In this document: positions 38,287-46,217 of the stretch, in pieces
How the letters are laid out: each line of letters begins with the position of its first letter
Position numbering within the stretch: position 1 is the first letter of the stretch
NCBI GenBank assembly: GCA_025056255.1
Contig: JANWVT010000007.1
Location: forward strand, 111,571-175,570
Direction: 5' to 3'
Source: Bernardetiaceae bacterium
Lineage (GTDB): Bacteria > Bacteroidota > Bacteroidia > Cytophagales > Thermoflexibacteraceae
Length of the DNA: 64,000 nt
Position numbers and translations under genes: made by a program
Notes under the pieces: generated by a model
What the model was told of the DNA's origin: nothing
What the model saw: only the letters and a program-made list of their open reading frames with translations
The model's database searches: none

Positions 38287-39078
38287 ATGACGCAACTTCA
38301 GCAAAAGAAAAACAACCTGTTTTTTATTCTTAGCGGACTTTTTCTGACCAACGCACTGGTTGCCGAAATGGTAGGCACTAAGATTTTTTCGTTGGAAAAA
38401 ACACTGAACTTCCCCCCTGCCCAAATTCCCCTTTTAGGCGATTTTGTGCTGGATTTCAATCTGACGGCGGGCGTAGTACTTTGGCCTATCGTATTCATTA
38501 CGAGCGATATCATCAACGAATACTTTGGCAAGGCAGGTGTGCGCAAAATTTCTCTGCTGACCGCTATGTTTATCAGCTATGCCTTTGTGATGATTTATGC
38601 AGCTACACAACTTGTCCCTGCCGACTTCTGGTTAAACATTAACAGCACCGACAGTGCAGGCAACCCGCTGAATATCAACGAAGCCTTCAATCGGATTTTT
38701 CTGCAAAGTTTGGGCATTATCATTGGTTCGCTAACCGCATTTTTAGTCGGGCAGTTGCTGGATGCTGTTACTTTCCAGTGGATTCGTCGCTTAACGGGCA
38801 GCCGCATTATTTGGCTGCGGGCAACGGGCTCTACTTTGGTCAGCCAACTGATAGACAGTTTTATTGTGCTCGGTATTGCCTTTTATGTATTTGGCAATCC
38901 GCGCTGGACGTTTGAACAAGTCATTTCCGTTGGAATTATCAACTACATTTACAAATTTGTCATTGCCATTGTCATGATTCCCATGCTGTATGTAATGCAC
39001 TTCGCTATTAAGGCTTACCTTGGCGACAAAGCTTCTGAAGAAATGGCAAATGAAGCAGCGAAAACAGAGTTGTTCTAA
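38287..39078 (+). CDS. Queuosine precursor transporter (YhhQ/VUT family)
   Basis: A 263-residue inner-membrane protein with about six to seven helices. The motifs MVGTKIFSLE, VVLWPIVFITSDIINEYFGK and the central IIIGSLTAFLVGQLLDAVTF are typical of the vitamin uptake transporter family, whose E. coli YhhQ imports the queuosine precursors preQ0 and preQ1 for tRNA position 34 modification. ATG at 38287 is chosen because the longer frame from 38251 would start inside a hairpin. No queuosine biosynthesis gene is nearby in this window. Confidence 0.85.
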   Translation: MTQLQQKKNNLFFILSGLFLTNALVAEMVGTKIFSLEKTLNFPPAQIPLLGDFVLDFNLTAGVVLWPIVFITSDIINEYFGKAGVRKISLLTAMFISYAFVMIYAATQLVPADFWLNINSTDSAGNPLNINEAFNRIFLQSLGIIIGSLTAFLVGQLLDAVTFQWIRRLTGSRIIWLRATGSTLVSQLIDSFIVLGIAFYVFGNPRWTFEQVISVGIINYIYKFVIAIVMIPMLYVMHFAIKAYLGDKASEEMANEAAKTELF

Positions 39079-39207
39079 TTAAGTAGTAATGGGTGCCAGT
39101 AAAATTGGATGAGCCCAAAAGCAGCATTCAAAAATTCAGTTAGGTGCTAAAAAACTATTAGCTTTTGTAATGATACTAAACCTTGTAGCATGTGCACACT
39201 ATAAGCC

Positions 39208-39233
39208 CCGTTGTTTGGAGACATGAACAACGG
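39208..39233. repeat. CCGTTGTT hairpin repeat
   Basis: CCGTTGTT (39208-39215) and AACAACGG (39226-39233) form a perfect 8-bp stem around TGGAGACATG. It resembles a hairpin repeat with a TGGAGACA-type loop that I recall from other Bacteroidota. Copy number cannot be judged here. Confidence 0.45.
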
Positions 39234-39308
39234 CGGTGAAGTTGCGGATATAATATGGACAATGGCGAAGGGCAACAACAAAAGAATTTAATTTTTGAAC
39301 ACTATAAG

Positions 39309-39512
39309 ATTTAGGTTTTACAGGGTCAAATAGGATAGATAACAACCTCATGCTTAAACAAGATGGCAACATGAACAGGATTGCAGTGTTAAGTAGCTGA
39401 AAAACAACCTTGCTACATCGTAGTGCCTATTTGTGACAGGGTTGCTTGTGAGGCAGTGAGTTGGTCTGTATGAATACGCACTTGGCAAAATAGACCTTAC
39501 AGAAACCTAAAT
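39309..39512. repeat. MITE-like interspersed repeat, copy 2
   Basis: 204 bases bounded by a perfect 10-bp terminal inverted repeat, ATTTAGGTTT (39309-39318) and AAACCTAAAT (39503-39512). The folded core is CAACCTTG (39405-39412) with CAGGGTTG (39437-39444), with an inner GTAG/CTAT stem (39420-39423 and 39427-39430) that tolerates one G·U pair relative to copy 1. It matches 30110-30292. No target-site duplication was established. Confidence 0.65.
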
Positions 39513-39604
39513 AATTACTTACCAAACTCGTGTTATGGTAGAAAAATCTGCATCTATTCTGCTATTAATTCCTACTACCTGTGTGCCAACATGTACCTTT
39601 GCAC

Positions 39605-40381
39605 ATGACCGAATATTTAGAATACCGCTATCCAGCAATGCGCGTGTTTCGAATTGCTTGTAATCCTGAAAACTCGACCGACTGTTTGGCAATAGAGTTT
39701 CGCAAGCCAGACAGCGTAGCTTTCAGCGTATTGAACCTCAGCAATGGCAGTTTGTTATTAGACGATTGGCAACCGCCCGAACAGCCGCTAACTTATCATC
39801 TGGCGGGTTTGACTTCGGAACTATTGCTGCTATACCAACAACAAGGCAATCGCTACCCCGACCCGCGTGGTATTTGGGCATGGGAAATAACAACCGCATC
39901 GCTGCGCTGGCAGCAACCCAATGACTACCTGACCGAAGTTACTGACCGCGCCCTGCATACCTACCAAGTAGAACAAGGCGAAATCGTGCGCCGCTGCCTA
40001 AACCCTCGTACAGGACAAGCATTGCAGCCTGAGGCTGGCAACAGTAAAAACACATCGACCCATAAAATTAGCACCCCCCTCATATACAATCAGCAATCAG
40101 CTCATTTTGAAGCAATTGCTGATTATTTGCAGCAACTAACAGGCGAAAAGCCGGTCTTTGCTATTCACTATTGGGAGCACGAACGCTATATGCTTTTTGC
40201 CTATAATACGGCTTTAAAAGGACTGCAATGGCTGGCTTGCCATGCCGCTACAGGCAAAATAGTAGCACAAGCAACCCTTGCCCCACAAGCAAGAGGTTTT
40301 GCCGAAGATGTATTTTTTGTGTTGAACAACAAGCTAGTAGTTCTGTTGCTGCCCGATGGCATACAGGTGTTGGAGATGTAA
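39605..40381 (+). CDS. DUF4905-like protein
   Basis: A 258-residue cytoplasmic protein resembling DUF4905, found mainly in Cytophagales. The N-terminal region (EYRYPAMRVFRIACNPENSTDCLAIEFR) and alternating beta segments such as FSVLNLSNGSLLLDDWQPP and GIWAWEITTASLRWQQP suggest a beta-propeller-like fold with no enzyme motif. Role unknown. ATG at 39605 (MTEYLEYRY) is preferred over GTG at 39581. The gene stands alone; the interspersed repeat ends 90 bases before it. Confidence 0.65.
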   Translation: MTEYLEYRYPAMRVFRIACNPENSTDCLAIEFRKPDSVAFSVLNLSNGSLLLDDWQPPEQPLTYHLAGLTSELLLLYQQQGNRYPDPRGIWAWEITTASLRWQQPNDYLTEVTDRALHTYQVEQGEIVRRCLNPRTGQALQPEAGNSKNTSTHKISTPLIYNQQSAHFEAIADYLQQLTGEKPVFAIHYWEHERYMLFAYNTALKGLQWLACHAATGKIVAQATLAPQARGFAEDVFFVLNNKLVVLLLPDGIQVLEM

Positions 40382-40733
40382 AGCGCAGTATATCTTTTTT
40401 TGAAAATTCAAAGGTGGGTTAGTTAACGTAAGCGATATAGTTAAATACTTGGAATTCTATGTCGCTGTTGCGCGCGCCGTTATTGTTCGCATTTTCGCAA
40501 GCAATTACTTTGTGTAAGAACACACCTAACGGGGCAGTAATTTTGTTTGGAAAGTCTAAAACAAAAGTCAAGTCCTTTTTCATTTCAATTCTTACTTTTT
40601 GTATTTAAAGTGGCTGTCTGTCAAGCTAATTATTAACAATTTGCATTAGGCAAAAGAATCAGCCCAATCCAAGCAGCTAACACAACCGATAAACAGAGCA
40701 GTTACGGCTTAGCAAGTAAAGCAGCAATGTTTG
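40382..40733. other. Spacer holding a 54-codon ORF
   Basis: About 350 bases between the DUF4905-like gene and the Nramp-like gene. Apart from the small ORF at 40419-40583, I see nothing recognisable. Confidence 0.5.
40419..40583 (-). CDS. Possible small protein, 54 residues
   Basis: A clean ATG-to-TAA ORF encoding a protein beginning MKKDLTFVLDFPNKITAPLG and ending NSDIEFQVFNYIAYVN. The amino-acid composition is protein-like, with no membrane helix or signal peptide, and the MKKDL start is typical of translated genes. I see no strong promoter and only a weak ribosome binding context. It could be a real small cytoplasmic protein, or chance. Confidence 0.4.
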   Translation of the reverse strand: MKKDLTFVLDFPNKITAPLGVFLHKVIACENANNNGARNSDIEFQVFNYIAYVN

Positions 40734-42020
40734 CTATTGGTAAGGAACCAAACGTTCGCGGCGGATTTGCCATGCAATAGCCAGCGTAAGCAAACTACCA
40801 GTAAGCACCGCAAGCCCCGTAGTAAATGGTGTAGCCAACTTCCATTCAAAAATGGTTTGCATTGCCTTGATGATGTTTTGCACGCCCAGTAAGGTACACA
40901 CCCACAGCACAGCTATGCCGGCTAAGTTGCTCCACGTACCATTCCGATGATTTTTGGGCAGTAGTCGGGGGTTGTTTACTGCCAGTAGCAACAGGGCAGC
41001 CATAAAAGGCAGCAACATGCCGTTGAGAGCTTGTGCGGCTATAATAATCGGTACAGGTTTAATTTCTAAACACCCGAAAATTAATCCAAAAAACATAACG
41101 CTTCCCCACGTTAAGCGAAAATGCGTGGGTGAAAAAATGCTTTTACTCGTACTTTGCAAAGTAATGGCGGCAGCCAGTGGTGCAGTAATAGACGAGCTAA
41201 AACCTGCAGCAAACAACCCGCCAGCAAATAACCATACCCCTAACGGACCTGTATTGGCGCCAATAGCACGAGCAAAAGCAACAAACTGAAAAGGTTCTTT
41301 CAAAAATGTGCCGGTCGCCAAAATGGCTATAGATACTGCACCACCCAGTGATACAGCAATGGATATGCCTTGACGCATTTCACCAATGCTTTGTTCTTGC
41401 CCAATTCCAGAAGCCAAAAAAAGATTGTAGGGCACAATAGTTGTTCCCAGCAAGCCCATGAGCAATAGCAAACTTCCCTCCGGCAGTTGAGGAATGAGCA
41501 AACCTTGTAGCCACTCGCCTATGCTGTGCGAAGTTTGCCATGCCAGCCAGCCAAACATGAGTCCCATTAGAGCTACCACCATTCCCATGCTTTTAGCTAC
41601 AGTTTGAGGCGTGCCTTGCCAAAGAAACAGGCTGCCTGCGGCAGCTACTAATGGTGCAGCAATTGATGCAGGAATATCCCAAAGCAATTGCAACCCTGCT
41701 ACTGCTCCTAAGATGTTGCCCGCTTGGTAAGCAGCACAACCCACTACAATAGCAAAACTGACAAGCCTTGCTACCCAAGCAGTCTTGAACTGATGTAGCA
41801 GCACTTGTCCTAAATTTTGCTGCCCTACCAGCGTGAGCCGAGCAGCTTGTTCTTGCAAAATAATGCAGGCTAAGCTGGCAAACAGTAGCCCCCAAAGGAG
41901 AGCAAGCCCAAAAGATGCGCCTGCAGAAGCTGCTGTGGTAACCGTTCCCGGACCAATAAATGCCGCCGAAATGACCGACCAAAACAGCACGTTCCCAGCC
42001 TTGCTATTGATATGCTTCAT
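40734..42020 (-). CDS. Nramp-family transporter lacking the DPGN and MPHN motifs
   Basis: A 428-residue membrane protein with about eleven helices and clear Nramp-family similarity (TM1 FIGPGTVTTAASAGASFGLA, and the TM6 region LMGLLGTTIVPYNLFLASG). In canonical Nramp Mn2+/Fe2+ transporters TM1 carries DPGN and TM6 MPHN. Here TM1 reads GPGT (23-26) and TM6 reads VPYN, so the Asp, Asn and Met metal ligands are all changed. It therefore probably transports a different substrate, such as another divalent ion or a non-metal. ATG at 42020 is chosen; it starts 12 bases after the YbjN-like stop, in the EVE/EEP/YbjN/Nramp operon. Confidence 0.8.
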   Translation of the reverse strand: MKHINSKAGNVLFWSVISAAFIGPGTVTTAASAGASFGLALLWGLLFASLACIILQEQAARLTLVGQQNLGQVLLHQFKTAWVARLVSFAIVVGCAAYQAGNILGAVAGLQLLWDIPASIAAPLVAAAGSLFLWQGTPQTVAKSMGMVVALMGLMFGWLAWQTSHSIGEWLQGLLIPQLPEGSLLLLMGLLGTTIVPYNLFLASGIGQEQSIGEMRQGISIAVSLGGAVSIAILATGTFLKEPFQFVAFARAIGANTGPLGVWLFAGGLFAAGFSSSITAPLAAAITLQSTSKSIFSPTHFRLTWGSVMFFGLIFGCLEIKPVPIIIAAQALNGMLLPFMAALLLLAVNNPRLLPKNHRNGTWSNLAGIAVLWVCTLLGVQNIIKAMQTIFEWKLATPFTTGLAVLTGSLLTLAIAWQIRRERLVPYQ

Positions 42021-42032
42021 AACAAGCAAGGA

Positions 42033-42455
42033 CTAAAATAGCCCATATTTTTGTTTGAGGTAGTCATCGTACTCATCGGCATACACACCAATGCGCTTAA
42101 TCATAGCAAGGGCTTCTGCTACACTCAAACCTTTTAACTCGCGAATGGCACGCAAATACACCCAGCCCTCGTAAGCAGAAAAAGCAACACCATACAAATG
42201 GTGGTTAAGAGTAAGTAACTCCTCAAACAATGCTGCACGCGCATCATTGAGCGGCATTCTCATTAGTGGCGACATAATCTGCAAATAGCCGTAGTCATTG
42301 CGTTCGCGCGACAGAAAAACGTTAATCCAAACACTAGCAGACCCTCTGCGCAAATCCCATTGTCCAGCTTTGGAAGTACGTGCTTCAAGCGGATTAACAC
42401 CAATTTCAGTAATTGCATTTTCTACAATTTGGTAGTAATAAGCTAGGTCAAGCAT
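42033..42455 (-). CDS. YbjN-domain (T3SS chaperone-like fold) protein
   Basis: A 140-residue cytoplasmic protein. Its pattern, a short helix, beta strands with SASVWINVFLSRERNDYGYLQIMSPLMRMP, a central EELLTLNHHLYGVAFSAYEGWVYLRAIREL and a C-terminal helix with KRIGVYADEYDDYLKQKYGLF, matches the YbjN/CesT-like chaperone fold often annotated as a Tir-chaperone family protein. Its partner is unknown. The ATG at 42455 gives the usual length; the longer frame is rejected. It lies 55 bases after the EEP gene. Confidence 0.75.
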   Translation of the reverse strand: MLDLAYYYQIVENAITEIGVNPLEARTSKAGQWDLRRGSASVWINVFLSRERNDYGYLQIMSPLMRMPLNDARAALFEELLTLNHHLYGVAFSAYEGWVYLRAIRELKGLSVAEALAMIKRIGVYADEYDDYLKQKYGLF

Positions 42456-42510
42456 AAGGTTACAATCGTGTAAATAAAGAAAATAAATGTTTAGGACATA
42501 CAACGAAAAT

Positions 42511-43599
42511 TTAGCGCGGCAAAATACTGTAACCTGCTTTGAGCGGAAAATGGTCGGAATAGTCAACCTGACGTATTGTGCGCAAGTAGGTAGGTTGCAA
42601 ACCTTTGCTATAAAACTGGTTATCAATCCTAAGAAAAAAAAGCTTTCCGTTATAGGTAAATCCAAACCCTGATGCAGCACTTTCAAAGGTATTTTCCAAA
42701 AACCGACTAAACTGATAGTAAGTATAACTGTATGGCACGTCGTTTAGGTCGCCACATAAAATTACCCGATAAGGTGAACTTGCAATGTGTTGTAGAATAA
42801 TCTGAATTTGCATACCGCGTCGAATAAAGCCGTACCGCAGCCTTTGGAAGAGGTCTTTGAGAACATGTTTGATTTTCTCTGTATCGCTGCTGTTTTGGAA
42901 GATGGCGTGTTCATTAATACTCATGGATTGTAGGTGAATATTGTAAATCCGCACAGTATCTTTCCGAACCACCACATCGGCAAAGATGGCTCCGTAGCGG
43001 TAACGTCCTTTTAGGTCGATAAAACCTTGATTGACAATAGGGAAGCGAGAGTAAATAGCAAGCCCCATTTCTCCGCCCAAATCGTTGTTGCAGCAAGGAC
43101 TGAAATAATGGTAATAACCTGCTCTTCTGTCCATTCGTTGCGATATATTGAACAGTTGAGAAGAATCTAACTGATAATATTCTTGCAAACATTTAATATC
43201 GGAAGAGTCGTGTATTACCCATTGTACAATGGCTTTTGCCTGTGCGCTATGTTCAGCGCGGTCGTAGGCATTAAACAGACGTACATTGTAGCTCAGCACT
43301 TCAAAGTCTGGTGTAGTATTGCTGGGCAAATTGAGGGCAAAGGTAGCACGCCAGTAAGGAAAAGCTGCCAGCAGTCCTACTGCAGGATAGATAGCCATAC
43401 GCAACTTACCAATCACCAGCCAAGTGATGAGTAACACCAGATGCCCTACCATGCAAACAGGAATAGCCAGTGCTAAAAAACCGGCTATCCAGAGCGTTTC
43501 AGGTGAAACTAAAGACGAAGCATAGCAAAAAAGGCTGATAACTAACAGCATGCGATTGGTGTAACGAAAAAAAAGACGTAAAACTGAACGTACATCCAT
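42511..43599 (-). CDS. Endonuclease/exonuclease/phosphatase (EEP) family membrane protein
   Basis: A 362-residue protein with two to three N-terminal membrane helices (about 14-80) followed by an EEP-fold catalytic domain facing outward: VLSYNVRLFNAYDR, the metal-binding Glu of LQEYY, the catalytic GDLNDVPYSYTY and the final YSDHFPLKAGYSI with the DH pair. The fold covers nucleases and phosphodiesterases, so substrate cannot be set. The ATG at 43599 lies 8 bases after the EVE stop. Confidence 0.85.
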   Translation of the reverse strand: MDVRSVLRLFFRYTNRMLLVISLFCYASSLVSPETLWIAGFLALAIPVCMVGHLVLLITWLVIGKLRMAIYPAVGLLAAFPYWRATFALNLPSNTTPDFEVLSYNVRLFNAYDRAEHSAQAKAIVQWVIHDSSDIKCLQEYYQLDSSQLFNISQRMDRRAGYYHYFSPCCNNDLGGEMGLAIYSRFPIVNQGFIDLKGRYRYGAIFADVVVRKDTVRIYNIHLQSMSINEHAIFQNSSDTEKIKHVLKDLFQRLRYGFIRRGMQIQIILQHIASSPYRVILCGDLNDVPYSYTYYQFSRFLENTFESAASGFGFTYNGKLFFLRIDNQFYSKGLQPTYLRTIRQVDYSDHFPLKAGYSILPR

Positions 43600-43607
43600 G
43601 TCGATGC

Positions 43608-44018
43608 TTATGAAGGATTCCCCATAGCTACAATCAAATCAAACTCCGCTACTGTAATAGGCATTACCGACAAGCGCGACTGCTTAATCAAGCCAATATT
43701 GGCAAGTCGCGGTTCAGCTTTAATGGCTGCTAAACTAACTAACTGGGGTAGTTCGCTGTACCATTCTAAATCTACTGCCACCCAATTAGGGTCGGTGGTA
43801 GTAGGGTCTTGGTAGGCAGTGCGTACCACTTTGGCAATGCCAACAACACCCGGGTGGGTGTTGCTGTGATAAAACAGAACGAGGTCTCCTTCTTGCATAG
43901 CTTTCAGGTTGTTGCGCGCCTGAAAGTTGCGCACGCCATCCCAAAAAGTGCGACGCTCACGTGTAAAGTCTGCCCAAGAATAAGTTTCGGGGTCTGATTT
44001 AACAAGCCAGTAGTTCAT
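43608..44018 (-). CDS. EVE-domain protein
   Basis: A 136-residue single-domain protein. MNYWLVKSDPETYSW at the start, GVRNFQARNNLKAMQEGDLVLFYHSN and GVVGIAKVVRTAYQDPT are the diagnostic EVE motifs; the family is PUA-like and is linked to recognition of modified bases. Stand-alone EVE proteins of this kind are common in Bacteria. ATG at 44018 is preferred. First gene of an operon with EEP, YbjN-like and Nramp-like genes, divergent from glgB. Confidence 0.9.
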   Translation of the reverse strand: MNYWLVKSDPETYSWADFTRERRTFWDGVRNFQARNNLKAMQEGDLVLFYHSNTHPGVVGIAKVVRTAYQDPTTTDPNWVAVDLEWYSELPQLVSLAAIKAEPRLANIGLIKQSRLSVMPITVAEFDLIVAMGNPS

Positions 44019-44134
44019 ATAGTCAAAGCTATGTATTCTGCCAGATTTTAAAAAGTATTTTTGTGCATTGCCTCGATGCGCACTGCTAATTTTTTTGTAT
44101 GTTATGCGCAAAATTCAACAACACAAGACTGTCC

Positions 44135-46177
44135 ATGCAGCATACTATTTACAAATATTTGCGAATTATCCAACAAGACGCTTGGCTTGCCCCTTTTAGT
44201 AGCCAGTTAGCCGAGCGATTTATGCGCTTTCACCAAACCGTCTTTCGCTTAGAAGAGGCTTATGGCAACTTATACGATTTTGCAGGAGCACATCAAAAAT
44301 TAGGTGTTCACTACGACACAGAAGCACAAGGATGGTATTACCGAGAGTGGGCACCCGCAGCAGAAGCGCTTTTTCTCATTGGCGACTTCAATGGGTGGCA
44401 TCGGTCTTCACATCCCCTCCAAAAAAAGGAAAATGGCATCTGGGAAATCTTTTTAGATGAAAAGACTTATGCCGACAAATGGATACATGGAAGTCGCTTT
44501 AAAGTATTGGTCAAATCGGCTATTGGTGAAATGGAGCGCATTCCGGCTTACATCCGGCGTGTAATACAAGACCAAACCACCAAAGATTTTGCTGCCCAAG
44601 TATGGCATGTACCCCCAAAAAACAACACAGCACCTACCAACAACTCTGTAGAATCATTAGCAAGGCGAATTAAGGCGGGCGCTGTACCTTTGCTTATATA
44701 CGAAGCCCATGTAGGAATGGCGCAAGAGCGCGAGGGAATAGGTACATATCGCGAATTTGCCGATTTGATTTTGCCCCGTATCCAACAAGCTGGCTATAAT
44801 GCTATTCAACTCATGGCAATTGCCGAACATCCCTACTACGGCTCGTTTGGTTACCATGTATCGAGCTTTTTTGCTCCCTCTTCGCGCTTTGGCACTCCCG
44901 AAGACCTTCGATATTTAATTGAAAAAGCTCATGAAGCAGGGCTGTTGGTTATTATGGATTTAGTACATTCACATGCCGTCAAAAACGTGTTGGAGGGACT
45001 CAACTACTGGGATGGAACAGAATACCAATACTTTCATGCTGGCGGACGCGGCGAGCACCCTGACTGGGACTCTAAGCTGTTTAATTACGGTAAATGGGAA
45101 GTCATGCAATTTTTGCTTTCCAACGTGCGCTACTGGTTGGAAGAATTTGACTTCGACGGCTTCCGCTTCGACGGCGTAACTTCTATGCTGTACCTGCACC
45201 ATGGTCATGCCAGTTTTAATAGCTATGCCGACTACTTTAACGAAGCAGTAGATCAAGACGCTGTTACCTATCTGCAATTAGCCAATTGGCTTACTCACCA
45301 AATCAAACCTTGGGCGATTACTATTGCCGAAGATGTTAGCGGAATGCCCGGTTTAGGGTTTCCCATTGAAGGCGGCGGCATTGGCTTCGACTACCGGCTG
45401 GGTATGGGCATTCCAGACTACTGGATTAAACTACTCAAAGACCTGCCCGATGAGCAGTGGGATGTAGTCCAAATGTATTACACTATGCTCAATCGCAGAC
45501 GCGACGAGCGCACCATCGCCTACTGTGAATCGCATGACCAAGCTTTGGTGGGCGATAAAACCATCGCCTTCCGCCTCATGGACAAGGAAATGTATTTCAG
45601 CATGGCAAAAAACATCCCCAACTTAGCCATAGACCGAGGGATTGCCCTGCATAAGATGATTCGCCTGTTTACCATAGTATTGGGAGGCGAAGGATATCTG
45701 AATTTTATGGGCAATGAGTTTGGACATCCGGAGTGGATTGACTTCCCGCGCGAGGGCAACAATTGGAGCTACAAGTATGCCCGTCGCCAATGGAGCCTTG
45801 CAGACAATAAGCTACTGCGTTATGAATACCTGCTAACCTTTGACCGCGCAATGATTGCGCTTGTCAAACGCTACAATTTGCTCCAACCAGGCTTGCAGGT
45901 GCACTTGCTTAACGAAGACCCCACCAATCAAACCATTTGTTTTGAAAAAGGGGGGCTTATTTTCGTATTTAACTTTCATCCTACACGTTCCATTCCAGAC
46001 TACCAGTTTTGGGTACCACAACACGGTCAATATAGCCTTGTGATGACCTCCGACGAGCCAGAGTTTGGCGGGCATGGTAGAATAGACCCTGCTACCGAAT
46101 TTTTTACCAACGAGAAACAGTTTATTTCTATCTACAATACCCAGCGTACGGCACAGGTGTTTGAGCGCGTGGCTTGA
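44135..46177 (+). CDS. glgB: 1,4-alpha-glucan branching enzyme
   Basis: A 680-residue GH13 enzyme that transfers alpha-1,4 glucan segments to make alpha-1,6 branches in glycogen. The N-terminal CBM48 (LGVHYD, EWAPAAEALFLIGDFNGW at about 60-90) precedes the (beta/alpha)8 barrel, with the nucleophile Asp in GFRFDGV (about 346), the acid Glu in AEDVSGMP (about 399) and the third acidic site in CESHDQAL. FMGNEFGHPEWIDFPREGN and C-terminal FNFHPTRS also fit. The sequence looks closer to the eukaryotic-type GH13_8 branching enzymes than to the enterobacterial GH13_9 type. ATG at 44135 is chosen; ATG at 44099 is an alternative. A TATTTTTG box at 44056 may promote it. Convergent with the MATE gene. 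Confidence 0.93.
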   Translation: MQHTIYKYLRIIQQDAWLAPFSSQLAERFMRFHQTVFRLEEAYGNLYDFAGAHQKLGVHYDTEAQGWYYREWAPAAEALFLIGDFNGWHRSSHPLQKKENGIWEIFLDEKTYADKWIHGSRFKVLVKSAIGEMERIPAYIRRVIQDQTTKDFAAQVWHVPPKNNTAPTNNSVESLARRIKAGAVPLLIYEAHVGMAQEREGIGTYREFADLILPRIQQAGYNAIQLMAIAEHPYYGSFGYHVSSFFAPSSRFGTPEDLRYLIEKAHEAGLLVIMDLVHSHAVKNVLEGLNYWDGTEYQYFHAGGRGEHPDWDSKLFNYGKWEVMQFLLSNVRYWLEEFDFDGFRFDGVTSMLYLHHGHASFNSYADYFNEAVDQDAVTYLQLANWLTHQIKPWAITIAEDVSGMPGLGFPIEGGGIGFDYRLGMGIPDYWIKLLKDLPDEQWDVVQMYYTMLNRRRDERTIAYCESHDQALVGDKTIAFRLMDKEMYFSMAKNIPNLAIDRGIALHKMIRLFTIVLGGEGYLNFMGNEFGHPEWIDFPREGNNWSYKYARRQWSLADNKLLRYEYLLTFDRAMIALVKRYNLLQPGLQVHLLNEDPTNQTICFEKGGLIFVFNFHPTRSIPDYQFWVPQHGQYSLVMTSDEPEFGGHGRIDPATEFFTNEKQFISIYNTQRTAQVFERVA

Positions 46178-46217
46178 AAATTGTTGTAGGCAGCTTTCCG
46201 CATTTACAAACACAGCT

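Larger units (their letters stand above)
39079..39604. other. Spacer with hairpin and interspersed repeat copy 2
   Basis: About 525 bases without a gene. It contains a hairpin at 39208-39233 and the repeat at 39309-39512; the rest is unremarkable. Confidence 0.5.
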
